This document shows positions 6,668-13,477 of a stretch of 13,477 bases of DNA, piece by piece. Position numbers and translations under genes: made by a program. Where the stretch lies: positions 1 through 13,477 of the forward strand of contig JAHZES010000042.1 of assembly GCA_019421725.1 (NCBI GenBank). Reading direction: 5' to 3'. Under the pieces are notes generated by a model. The model saw only the letters and a list, made by a program, of their open reading frames with translations, had not been told where the DNA came from and did no database searches. The stretch's first letter is position 1. The number at the start of each line of letters is the position of its first letter. This DNA comes from Clostridiales bacterium. Lineage in GTDB: Bacteria; Bacillota; Clostridia; Oscillospirales; Acutalibacteraceae.

Positions 6668-7813
6668 TTATTCATTTCTGTCGGTTTGGTCGTCTGTCGG
6701 GAATTCTCCATTCGCCATCAACGCATTGCGCAGCGCCTCAAGATATCCATACCCGAACTTTTCATCCGGTTCCATATACCCGCCTTCTGCCCACTCGTTC
6801 CAGGCAAAAAGAAACAACATATCTTTATGGTATATTTCTTTAGCCCTACGAATCTGTTTCGTCATATATTTTTCAAACTTTTCCGGCGAGGCGCCGACAA
6901 AAACGCTGCCCTTTTCGTGCCGACGCGGCGTATTGTCCCAATCAACAAAAGCTCCCGGAACACACTTTTCATTCTCCGGCACACGGTCGAGCACACTTTG
7001 CCATACTGAGTCGTAGTCGCGTTGAATCAAGCCCTGGGGACGAACCTGCTCCAAATTAATACCGACTTTATCAAACAAACGGACTATTTTACGCTTCACA
7101 GAACGCAGCAAACGATGCTGCTCTCTTGTCATATCATAAACCGCATAACTTGGCTGATACTCAATATTATAAGCAAAGCGACTGTCATCCTTATCTTTTT
7201 GAATATCAAATGTAATCTGCTGATAGGCAAAATCCAGTCCCTGGAAGCCCTCCTTCTGAGCCAACTCCTGCCAACAATCCAACATTTCATTTAAACAATC
7301 AATTAAATCGGGACGATACAGCACCACCAAAGGTCTCCCGTTATTTTTAATATAGCGAGGATCTTTCAGATACGGAAGCAAATAATTGAAATGCTCTTCC
7401 CATTCCTTACGCGCTCCATAACGCTGCGCAATTAAGATTTTATCCTGTTTAGAAACCCACGCCTGCGTCCAGTGTTCATTTGCCCAGCAAATACAAAACG
7501 GCAAATCAAGCGAACGATCTTTCAGGTACTGTTCCACCGGCTTTTGAAGCAGCATATGGCCATCAAACCAATAATGATAGAAACAAAATCCGTAAACTCC
7601 GTATTTTTTTGCCAAGTCAACCTGCCATTTCATTACCGATGGATCAAGCAAATTATAGTAATTCTTATCTTTCGGTACACGGGGCTGATAGTGCCCCTCA
7701 AAAAGCGGCTTTGCCTTTTTTACATTAACCCATTCTGTAAAACCCTTACCCCACCATTCATCATTTTCCGGAATCGCATGAAATTGGGGAAGATAAAATG
7801 CAATCGTTTTCAT
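6668..7813 (-). CDS. WbsX-family protein (glycosyltransferase WbsX / GH99-like)
   Basis: A 381-residue cytoplasmic-looking protein of the WbsX family found in many O-antigen and capsule loci. Landmarks are AFYLPQFHAIPENDEWWGKG (residues 4-23), FTEWVNVKKAKP, the GHYQPR turn, GFCFYHYWFDG, WANEHWTQAW near 112-121, and the C-terminal FLFAWNEWAEGGYMEPD. Conserved aromatic and acidic residues indicate a carbohydrate-active (beta/alpha)8 fold. I chose ATG 7811-7813 because AAGGTG lies 9 bases upstream; a GTG at 7825 would add four residues (MWVP) but directly abuts the preceding stop and lacks a site. It follows the GT2 gene by 13 bases. Whether the family transfers sugars or hydrolyses glycans is not settled; in this locus a role in repeat-unit assembly or trimming is the best inference. 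Confidence 0.88.
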   Translation of the reverse strand: MKTIAFYLPQFHAIPENDEWWGKGFTEWVNVKKAKPLFEGHYQPRVPKDKNYYNLLDPSVMKWQVDLAKKYGVYGFCFYHYWFDGHMLLQKPVEQYLKDRSLDLPFCICWANEHWTQAWVSKQDKILIAQRYGARKEWEEHFNYLLPYLKDPRYIKNNGRPLVVLYRPDLIDCLNEMLDCWQELAQKEGFQGLDFAYQQITFDIQKDKDDSRFAYNIEYQPSYAVYDMTREQHRLLRSVKRKIVRLFDKVGINLEQVRPQGLIQRDYDSVWQSVLDRVPENEKCVPGAFVDWDNTPRRHEKGSVFVGASPEKFEKYMTKQIRRAKEIYHKDMLFLFAWNEWAEGGYMEPDEKFGYGYLEALRNALMANGEFPTDDQTDRNE

Positions 7814-7826
7814 TGGTACCCACACC

Positions 7827-8816
7827 TTACTTTTTTCTATTTGTTAGCTGCATATACCCTCTCAAAATGTGATAATACAACCATGGCGACGCACAGAACA
7901 ATCTTGATGACCATGAGATTCGCTTTTGAGGATAGGAATAAAGCTTTTTCAGCTCCAAATTCATGTTAAAATGGCTGCAATACTCTTGAAACTCTGTATA
8001 TGATCCGAATCGACTCGCGGCCTGCCACAAAATAGACCAGTGGTGCCGGGCCGCGGCGTATCTGCAAAACTCATCACTGAATTCCGGTGCATTTTCGACC
8101 ATAAATGATTCCAGCTTTTTCATTAACTCAATAGCCTGCAACCGATCCAGATTCATCTTACAATTCATAACAGACATCGGGTTATCATAATAAAAATAAA
8201 TGGCGCACGGAAGAACTGCAACCTCCTCCTGCGCAAAAAGCTGCCAAAGAAGATAAACATCTTCGCTATAACGGTAACCCACAGGAAACTTTAATTGATG
8301 CTGTTCAAGACATTCGCGTGAATAAATACCGGCACAAATCGAAAACCGAATTCCTCTGTACAAAAATTCACGCAAAAATTCGGTTTTCCCCATAACGACC
8401 GGTGACACGTCAGCTCTGACCTGCAAATCAGCATATTCTCTCGTAATATACCCCATTGCGACATTTTTTTCTGTGCTGCACACTGCCTTTACAAGCAACT
8501 CCAAATAATCCGGTGAAATTTTATCATCAACATCAACAAAACAAACATACGTTCCCTTTGCCTTATTCAATCCGCAATTGCGAGCAGCGCTGACTCCCGC
8601 GTTCCTTTGATGGATAATCGAAATAGGAAACGAAGAGAAACATCGGCTGAGCTGCTCAAGTTTCTCCGCTGTTTCATCAGTCGACCCATCATTTACAAAG
8701 AGAACCTCAAAGTCCTTAAACGTTTGCGCACGCATACAGTCTAATAGACTTTGAATATGTCTGCTGCCATTGTATACCGGAACAATAACACTCACGGTCG
8801 TCGTTACATTATGCAT
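7827..8816 (-). CDS. Glycosyltransferase family 2
   Basis: A 329-residue inverting GT-A glycosyltransferase, expected on the cytoplasmic face of the membrane, adding one sugar to the lipid-linked repeat unit. Motifs: VSVIVPVYNG (8-17), VNDGSTDE (41-48), GVSAARNCGLNKAKG (74-88), the metal-binding DVDD (95-98) and a candidate catalytic ED in YSEDVYLLWQL (183-193). The C-terminal ~130 residues are variable, rich in aromatic residues and end with basic residues; this part usually sets acceptor choice. Its ATG lies inside the end of the polymerase gene (8-base overlap), implying coupled translation, and the following WbsX start is 13 bases beyond its stop. Family assignment is firm; donor and acceptor sugars cannot be read from the sequence. 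Confidence 0.94.
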   Translation of the reverse strand: MHNVTTTVSVIVPVYNGSRHIQSLLDCMRAQTFKDFEVLFVNDGSTDETAEKLEQLSRCFSSFPISIIHQRNAGVSAARNCGLNKAKGTYVCFVDVDDKISPDYLELLVKAVCSTEKNVAMGYITREYADLQVRADVSPVVMGKTEFLREFLYRGIRFSICAGIYSRECLEQHQLKFPVGYRYSEDVYLLWQLFAQEEVAVLPCAIYFYYDNPMSVMNCKMNLDRLQAIELMKKLESFMVENAPEFSDEFCRYAAARHHWSILWQAASRFGSYTEFQEYCSHFNMNLELKKLYSYPQKRISWSSRLFCASPWLYYHILRGYMQLTNRKK

Positions 8817-10353
8817 GTCTTGCGCACACTTTCTTTATGGAATTAATTACTGTTTCAATTGACAAGTACCCTTTACAGGATAATACGATCTCATTAATTC
8901 TTGAAGTATATCCCATTACGATCCAAAAATACAAGCATACTGCCAAATTGCAAAATGTAAGCGTGCCAAAAAACAATGAGATAAACAATACATGAACCGC
9001 CAAAAATGCCGTCATAATGCCATATCCAAAAGAGACCCGCGCCGAAGTATCTGGAAGGCTATGCCCAAATATAACCTTAAGCGTCTGAATTATTTGAATT
9101 AGCAAAAAGGAAAGCATCAAAGCCAATCCCAGCAGACCCGCGGAAACTGCTATATCCACATAGCCATTATGATAAGTCGGAATTCCTGTGGCCCAATTGT
9201 TTTCAAAATACTCGGTGTGCCCGTACTCCAAGGAAGAAGCCGCCAAATTACCCGTTGTAAATCCAAAAACTGGGGAGTGCGGTATTACCTGAAGCGCAAC
9301 CTTCCACAGCTCATCCCTTGGAAAAAAGAAAGAGGGCAACCGGCTAATTTCATCACGTGAGAGAGTAACATCCTTATCTAACGCAAGACTATCGCTGATT
9401 TCCTTTTGTATTTCCTCGATACTTTTGTTATCGTCACTGTTATTCATCTTACCTACATCAAGCAAAATGCTGGTGGTTTCCCGTTTCTCAACGATAGCCG
9501 CCATACCGCTCTTTGTAACCTGCCCTGTCGCGATGAGAACTCCTGCTACTAAAAACATCGATCCAAATGATATTAAAAACTTTTTCGCTCCTTTAAAGCG
9601 GGTACGCCCATATTGAAAAAATCCAACAAACGCAGCAACCGCTGAAAAAAGGTAAATCCCGTATACATATGTTCTCGTTAATGTTGTCTGAATGCAAAGG
9701 AATCCCACAATATAGGAAATGATATAAAAGATCCTGTTGCTTTTCTTATTCGCTGAATAGAAAAGATTCCACGCTGCTGCAATGCAGCCGATAAACATCG
9801 CGCTCGCGCACGGAATCGGATTGTTAAAAATACCAGAGTTGCGGCCATTCACAATACCCATCGACCAGTATTTGTTTAATCCCTCCGGGTCAGGCATTAC
9901 AACCGCGATCTTTGCAACAAAACAGATCAGGCTCAGAACGCCTGTTATCAGCATGACCACTGTAACAGGAAAATTAATAAGATGTAATTCTTTAAACAAC
10001 GCAGAAATATCCTTTTTTTCTCTGCAATCAATTGCAAACAATAAAAAGAACTGAACAATTGCCCAGAAAAAAACGTTAAAGGTAGAAAGCACATCTTCTT
10101 TTACATAAAAAATCAACGTTCCCGTATACCCTAAAACAAATAAAAACAGTATTATACTGCCTATAGACTTGGAAAAATTCTTTTTACTGAAGAGGTCGTG
10201 CAATAAAATTACCGCACCCCACAAAAGCAACACTGCACTAATTACTTGTGGAAAAAAGCAGAACACAATAGAAGGTACCAGAATGAATACACATACGCAC
10301 ACTGCTTTATATAACGTTGTATTAAACAAAAAACTTATCAGCTTCGTTTTCAT
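8809..10353 (-). CDS. O-antigen ligase/polymerase-type membrane protein (Wzy-like)
   Basis: A 514-residue polytopic membrane protein with about ten or more hydrophobic segments, Phe- and Ile-rich. It carries the Wzy_C/WaaL-type signature: RDELWKVALQVIPHSPVFGF (345-364) followed by TYHNGYVDIAVSAGLLGL (393-410), with the usual invariant His395-Asn396 and GxxGL end. Between about 285 and 345 is a polar, acidic stretch (SDDNKSIEEIQKE and following) that should form the large extracytoplasmic loop where polymerases of this family act. Since the locus has a Wzx and no LPS genes, I infer it joins repeat units after flipping. It overlaps the upstream GT4 gene by 1 base (TAATG) and the downstream GT2 gene by 8 bases. 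It is clearly AT-richer than the flanking galU and tailoring genes. Substrate unknown. Confidence 0.9.
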   Translation of the reverse strand: MKTKLISFLFNTTLYKAVCVCVFILVPSIVFCFFPQVISAVLLLWGAVILLHDLFSKKNFSKSIGSIILFLFVLGYTGTLIFYVKEDVLSTFNVFFWAIVQFFLLFAIDCREKKDISALFKELHLINFPVTVVMLITGVLSLICFVAKIAVVMPDPEGLNKYWSMGIVNGRNSGIFNNPIPCASAMFIGCIAAAWNLFYSANKKSNRIFYIISYIVGFLCIQTTLTRTYVYGIYLFSAVAAFVGFFQYGRTRFKGAKKFLISFGSMFLVAGVLIATGQVTKSGMAAIVEKRETTSILLDVGKMNNSDDNKSIEEIQKEISDSLALDKDVTLSRDEISRLPSFFFPRDELWKVALQVIPHSPVFGFTTGNLAASSLEYGHTEYFENNWATGIPTYHNGYVDIAVSAGLLGLALMLSFLLIQIIQTLKVIFGHSLPDTSARVSFGYGIMTAFLAVHVLFISLFFGTLTFCNLAVCLYFWIVMGYTSRINEIVLSCKGYLSIETVINSIKKVCARHA

Positions 10354-11495
10354 TAGAGCATTGCCTCCATCTGTTTTTCAAGTGTTGCTGAAAACGCTTT
10401 CTCCGAAAACAACTCATTAAACATATCGAGCGTATTCCGGCGCATTTGCAAATTTTCTTCCGCGGGTGCGTTTGCTGCCAAAGCAGCAGTGCTGCGGATA
10501 TCTCCACGGCAAACATTCAACCCTATCTTCCTCTTCTCAACAAGTTCATAAGTATCTCCTCCAATGGTATTGAGAATCGGAAGTCCTCCTGCAAAATAGT
10601 CGAGCGACTTCATGGTCAGTCCCACGCAGACGGAAGCTTTCATAATATTGATTCCAAAACTGCATATATCAAAAATTTTCTGTTTTTCTGCCAGATCATA
10701 AATTTTGCCGTGGAAAACCACCTTTGCGCCGGCATTTTCTGCACAACGAATCAATTCATCACGCGACTCCCCGTCACCGATGATGTGCAGCCTAACCGGG
10801 CGGTTTTTCGCAATCTCACCAAGCAGGTCCGCAATTGTGGGAATATCAATAATATTATTAATCGAGCCAAGATAACAGAGGTTCAATTCTTTCGCAGGCA
10901 AGGCATCAGGAAGCTTTACGCAAGTAACGCCCGGGCGGCATAAATATAACACTCCGGTATTTTTACCATCCAACTGCCTCTGCAGCACTTCTTGATAAAG
11001 CCTGCATTCGGTCGTAATTAAGTCTGCCGCATTCAGCCCCCAATCCCGCACCCTGCGCCACAACGCAAAAGGAGCTGCCAACAACCTTTTTACCTTGCCA
11101 TTCGGAAAGGTTTCCGGCCACAGATCATACAAGTCCAGAATCAGGCGCACCTTAGGATGACTTTTTTTGTACTTTGCAGCAAATTTCGCCGCGCTGTTCG
11201 GCGGGACCATCACAAATAGCAGGTCTGGGTCAATTGTTTCCACTTGCCGAAAGGCGTCTCTGGAAAATATGTAGTGAGAAAACAATCTCGCTACCGAAAG
11301 ATTTCGGTGATAGGGCCTTGTCGGAACCTGAATCGCACATTGACGGTGAAAGGAAAAAGTTTTCTTTTCTATATGATCAAAATCCGAAATAATATAGGTA
11401 CATTCATACCCCCGGTTTTGCAAAAACTGCTCCACAAGTTTGATCCTATTTTCATAGTAATTGAAACAACTAATCAAAACTGCATTTTTCTTCAT
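10353..11495 (-). CDS. Glycosyltransferase family 4
   Basis: A 380-residue GT-B fold glycosyltransferase. The N-terminal acceptor domain has the family-type LDLYDLWPE block (120-128). The C-terminal donor domain has NLCYLGSINNIIDIP (205-219), LHIIGDGESRDEL (236-248), VFHGKIYD (260-267) and KSLDYFAGGLPIL (296-308). The usual E-x7-E donor motif is not clear; the equivalent stretch reads CVGLTMKSLDYF. The start codon overlaps the stop of the upstream SDR gene by 4 bases (ATGA), and its own stop overlaps the polymerase start by 1 base, so translation of SDR, GT4, polymerase and GT2 looks coupled. Expected role: cytoplasmic addition of one sugar to the lipid-linked repeat unit. Family firm, linkage unknown. 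Confidence 0.92.
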   Translation of the reverse strand: MKKNAVLISCFNYYENRIKLVEQFLQNRGYECTYIISDFDHIEKKTFSFHRQCAIQVPTRPYHRNLSVARLFSHYIFSRDAFRQVETIDPDLLFVMVPPNSAAKFAAKYKKSHPKVRLILDLYDLWPETFPNGKVKRLLAAPFALWRRVRDWGLNAADLITTECRLYQEVLQRQLDGKNTGVLYLCRPGVTCVKLPDALPAKELNLCYLGSINNIIDIPTIADLLGEIAKNRPVRLHIIGDGESRDELIRCAENAGAKVVFHGKIYDLAEKQKIFDICSFGINIMKASVCVGLTMKSLDYFAGGLPILNTIGGDTYELVEKRKIGLNVCRGDIRSTAALAANAPAEENLQMRRNTLDMFNELFSEKAFSATLEKQMEAML

Positions 11496-12379
11496 CTCAG
11501 CTTGCCTTTCTCTTCAGTTTTTCGAATCGACTCTTCAAAACTGCAAGTTTGATAAGCATCGATATCTCCGGACAAAGAGCGATCATAAACAAGGCTGCCA
11601 AACGCCTTATTAATGACATCAACCTTTTTGCAAAATAACCGTAATATGGGATTAAACAAACTTGTCAAATGGATCCGACGCCCGTTTACCTCTGCAATTA
11701 ACTTGACGGTATCTGAGGTACACATTGTTTCTCTGTTCTGCGGAAAAAAAGTCCCGCTTTCACGGCGATCAATGATACTGCGGATCAACTGACACAGGTT
11801 GTCCACAAAAAGCACGCTGCGTTGATTTGATATTTTAGGAAAGAACGGAAACTTATGAGCAAAGCGTGACAGCCTGGGATAATTTCCTTTTGATCCCGGC
11901 CCATAAATCATCGGCGGTCGAATAATAGCTGCAGAAAATACAGCGTCTTCCAACTCATGTATTTTGCGTTCCGCTCTTAATTTGCTTTCGCCATAAAAGT
12001 TAGCAGGAGCCGGCTCCGTTTCTGCCGTAATAATTCGGTTTTCTCCAATTGGCGCCGCATCTCCGTAAACAATAATGCTACTCATAAAAATAAAAAGCGG
12101 GACACCATCTTCTTTTGCCTTTTCCGCCGTCTCTGCCGCTAAACCACAATTCACACGGTAATACAACGCTTCCATAGACGGATCTGCAGATACATGCGCG
12201 ATCCCCGCAACATGAAAGACTGCGTCAAAGCCAGCGAAAGATTTATCCCGCCAATTTTCCTGCTGCATATCCACGGTTTCTACCGAATAATCTTCCGGCC
12301 ATTGCGAAAGCCACTTTTCAAAGCTTGTCCCAATATAACTGCCTGCCCCGGTAATCAATATTTTCTTCAAACTACTCAT
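11492..12379 (-). CDS. NAD-dependent epimerase/dehydratase (extended SDR, sugar-nucleotide type)
   Basis: A 295-residue extended short-chain dehydrogenase/reductase, the family that epimerises or reduces nucleotide-activated sugars. Seen: Rossmann TGAGSYIG (10-17), HVAGIAH (56-62), FMSSIIVYG (98-106, catalytic Ser), YGESK (129-133, the Tyr-x3-Lys pair) and RPPMIYGPG (154-162). Length is near the short end for UDP-sugar 4-epimerases, which are usually 310-340. Its ATG (12377-12379) directly abuts AAAGGA, giving no spacing, whereas a TTG three codons on (12368-12370) lies 9 bases from that site, so the true start may be TTG. galU lies 27 bases upstream. It probably supplies a modified sugar (4-epimer or 4-reduced) for the repeat unit; the exact product is unknown. 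Confidence 0.92.
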   Translation of the reverse strand: MSSLKKILITGAGSYIGTSFEKWLSQWPEDYSVETVDMQQENWRDKSFAGFDAVFHVAGIAHVSADPSMEALYYRVNCGLAAETAEKAKEDGVPLFIFMSSIIVYGDAAPIGENRIITAETEPAPANFYGESKLRAERKIHELEDAVFSAAIIRPPMIYGPGSKGNYPRLSRFAHKFPFFPKISNQRSVLFVDNLCQLIRSIIDRRESGTFFPQNRETMCTSDTVKLIAEVNGRRIHLTSLFNPILRLFCKKVDVINKAFGSLVYDRSLSGDIDAYQTCSFEESIRKTEEKGKLR

Positions 12380-12385
12380 TCCTTT
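12380..12385 (-). promoter_or_regulatory. Ribosome binding site favouring a TTG start for the SDR gene
   Basis: AAAGGA on the minus strand ends immediately before ATG 12377-12379, too close to serve it. It is 9 bases from the in-frame TTG at 12368-12370, a normal spacing, so the protein may begin three residues later than the first ATG. Confidence 0.45.
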
Positions 12386-12406
12386 ACACGAATACCGCCG
12401 GCAAAG

Positions 12407-13282
12407 TCACAGCGTTTTGCACAGTTCCTTTAGATACGCCCGGAAATCGGCGCCAATTTTTTTATGCTGCAACGCAACTTCAACTGCGGCCTGCATCACG
12501 CCGAGTTTATTTCCCATGTCGTACCGTTTTCCGGTGAAATCAACGCCCACCATACCTTGCGTGCGGGCAAGCACACACATGGCGTCTGTCAGCTGAATTT
12601 CTCCACCGGCACCGGGCTTCGTTTCATCCAGAATGTCAAAAATCTCGGGCGGGAGTACGCAGCGGCCAAGAATCGAATACAGCGAAAACATCTCCTCAGG
12701 CATCTGCGGCTTTTCGATCATGTCGGAAACCGAAAACAGGTTATCCCGCAGATTCTCTACTTTGAGTGAACTATACTTCTTGATCGCTTCTGCAGACACC
12801 TCTTTAATGCCGACAACCCCTTTGCCGAATTCTTCATAGGCCCTGCAAAGCTGGCCGCAGGCCGGATCTTCACCGATGATCACATCATCACCGTAAAGCA
12901 CCGCAAACGGCTCGTTTCCCACAAAGGTGCGCGCACGGCCAATCGCATGCCCCAGACCTTTTGTTTCCTTCTGGCGCACAAAATACACATTAGCCAGGTT
13001 TGAGATTGCAACAACTTCATCGTAAATATCCTGCTTACCGGACTGCAGCAGCCTTGCCTCCAGTTCCGGCATGCGGTCAAAGTGATCCTCGATCAGGCCC
13101 TTTCCCCGATTGGTAATAATCAGGATCTCTTCAATCCCGGAATGCACCGCTTCTTCGACAATATACTGAATGGCGGGCTTGTCCACAATCGGCAGCATTT
13201 CTTTCGGCATCGCCTTTGTTGCGGGCAGCACTCTTGTTCCGAGCCCTGCTGCGGGGATGACTGCTTTCCTGATTTTCCTCAT
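12407..13282 (-). CDS. galU: UTP-glucose-1-phosphate uridylyltransferase (GalU)
   Basis: Makes UDP-glucose from UTP and glucose-1-phosphate in the cytoplasm; UDP-glucose feeds glucose, galactose or uronic acid units of the polymer. The 291-residue protein has the full GalU signature set: IPAAGLGTRVLPATKAMPKE (9-28), KGLGHAI (108-114), GDD (131-133), EKP (190-192), GGEIQLTDA (226-234) and GKRYDMGNK (251-259). I start it at ATG 13280-13282, which has AGGAGA at 13293-13298 with 10 bases between. A longer frame from a TTG at 13448-13450 would add 56 unrelated residues read through the promoter, so I reject it. It is the first gene of the visible transcript, followed after 27 bases by the SDR gene. 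Confidence 0.97.
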   Translation of the reverse strand: MRKIRKAVIPAAGLGTRVLPATKAMPKEMLPIVDKPAIQYIVEEAVHSGIEEILIITNRGKGLIEDHFDRMPELEARLLQSGKQDIYDEVVAISNLANVYFVRQKETKGLGHAIGRARTFVGNEPFAVLYGDDVIIGEDPACGQLCRAYEEFGKGVVGIKEVSAEAIKKYSSLKVENLRDNLFSVSDMIEKPQMPEEMFSLYSILGRCVLPPEIFDILDETKPGAGGEIQLTDAMCVLARTQGMVGVDFTGKRYDMGNKLGVMQAAVEVALQHKKIGADFRAYLKELCKTL

Positions 13283-13292
13283 GAAATCGCAC

Positions 13293-13298
13293 TCTCCT
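13293..13298 (-). promoter_or_regulatory. galU ribosome binding site
   Basis: AGGAGA on the minus strand, 10 bases before ATG 13280-13282. It fixes the galU start against the longer open frame. Confidence 0.85.
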
Positions 13299-13307
13299 AA
13301 CAAATAG

Positions 13308-13351
13308 CAGTTTGCACTGTCACAGCAGTATATTGCAAGTTCAATATCTGC
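13308..13351 (-). promoter_or_regulatory. galU leader RNA with two predicted hairpins
   Basis: Between the predicted transcript start (about 13357) and the ribosome binding site the leader can fold twice. Hairpin 1 (13325-13351, minus strand) is GCAGATATTG, loop AACTTG, then CAATAT-A-CTGC: ten pairs with one bulged A. Hairpin 2 (13308-13319) is CAGT-GCAA-ACTG: four pairs closed by a GNRA-type loop. Neither is followed by a T-run, so they are not terminators. They could stabilise the 5' end or bind a regulator such as a NusG-like (LoaP-type) antiterminator. The folds are read from the sequence; the role is inference. Confidence 0.45.
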
Positions 13352-13364
13352 ATACGCATATGGT

Positions 13365-13393
13365 ATTCTACCACAATACAGTGTCTTTTGCAA
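13365..13393 (-). promoter_or_regulatory. Sigma-A-type promoter upstream of galU
   Basis: On the minus strand TTGCAA (13388-13393) and TAGAAT (13365-13370) are 17 bases apart, and a TG one base before the -10 box makes an extended -10. Predicted transcription starts near 13357, giving a leader of about 75 nt. As no equally good promoter was seen in the short gaps between later genes, this may drive the whole polysaccharide operon. Confidence 0.7.
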
Positions 13394-13394
13394 G

Positions 13395-13439
13395 TGTAGG
13401 AGATGCAATGTGTATGTGTTACTTGTAGGTGTTACAATG
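13395..13439. repeat. Direct repeat pair just upstream of the galU promoter
   Basis: TGTAGGAGATGCAATG (13395-13410) and TGTAGGTGTTACAATG (13424-13439) match at 13 of 16 positions and start 29 bases apart, about three helical turns. GTGTTAC also occurs at 13416-13422 and 13429-13435. The first copy abuts the -35 box, a usual position for an activator or repressor site. Confidence 0.5.
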
Positions 13440-13477
13440 ATGAGTGACAACAGGAGAAAATAAAAGTAGCGAATAGG

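Noticed and set aside
13283..13450. N-terminal extension of galU from TTG 13448-13450
   Set aside because: The 56 extra residues match nothing in GalU, run through the predicted promoter, and a proper AGGAGA site marks the later ATG.
1..13477. CRISPR array, tRNA/rRNA genes, insertion sequences
   Set aside because: No regularly spaced repeats, tRNA-like cloverleaf, transposase motifs or terminal inverted repeats were seen on either strand.

Overview
The window is most of a cell-surface polysaccharide (capsule/exopolysaccharide) locus. Every gene I can support lies on the minus strand, so transcription runs from the right end (about 13.36 kb) to the left end. Gene content, the AGGAGG-type ribosome binding sites and the Wzx/Wzy layout suggest a Gram-positive bacterium of the Bacillota, most likely a member of class Clostridia (perhaps Oscillospiraceae-like). 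The taxonomic call is an inference and was not checked by any search.

Layout in transcription order. (a) 13283-13477 is non-coding. It holds a good sigma-A-type promoter (TTGCAA-17 bp-TAGAAT), direct repeats just upstream of it, and a leader of about 75 nt with two predicted hairpins. (b) galU (UDP-glucose supply) comes first. (c) A tightly packed, visibly AT-richer assembly block follows: SDR sugar-nucleotide epimerase/reductase, GT4 glycosyltransferase, Wzy/O-antigen-ligase-type polymerase, GT2 glycosyltransferase, WbsX-family protein and Wzx-type flippase. Four consecutive genes overlap by 1-8 bases. (d) A GC-richer tailoring block follows: a class V aminotransferase resembling 2-aminoethylphosphonate (AEP) transaminase, a LicC/PntC-like nucleotidyltransferase, a LicD-family phosphotransferase and a CDP-alcohol phosphatidyltransferase. 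(e) A scar follows in which the first ~27 codons of a phosphonopyruvate decarboxylase (ppd) are joined, out of frame, to the last ~125 codons of an iron-containing alcohol dehydrogenase. (f) rmlA and the start of rmlC (dTDP-L-rhamnose supply) run off the left end.

How the genes fit together. galU and rml genes make UDP-glucose and dTDP-rhamnose. The SDR probably modifies another nucleotide sugar. GT4, GT2 and perhaps WbsX build a lipid-linked repeat unit, Wzx flips it and Wzy polymerises it. Block (d) reads as a phosphonate tailoring route: phosphonoacetaldehyde to AEP, AEP to CMP-AEP, then transfer to glycan (LicD) and/or lipid (CDP-alcohol transferase). No phosphoenolpyruvate mutase is visible and ppd is truncated, so the upstream half of that route is broken here or supplied from elsewhere.

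The most notable observations are the ppd/alcohol-dehydrogenase deletion scar inside an otherwise intact AEP-activation module, a CDP-alcohol transferase whose family motif ends in His instead of Asp, and a 9-bp hairpin that covers the ribosome binding site and start codon of the aminotransferase. No tRNA, rRNA, insertion sequence, CRISPR array or clear intrinsic terminator was seen. No gene-free stretch exceeds 300 bases; the longest is 13283-13477.
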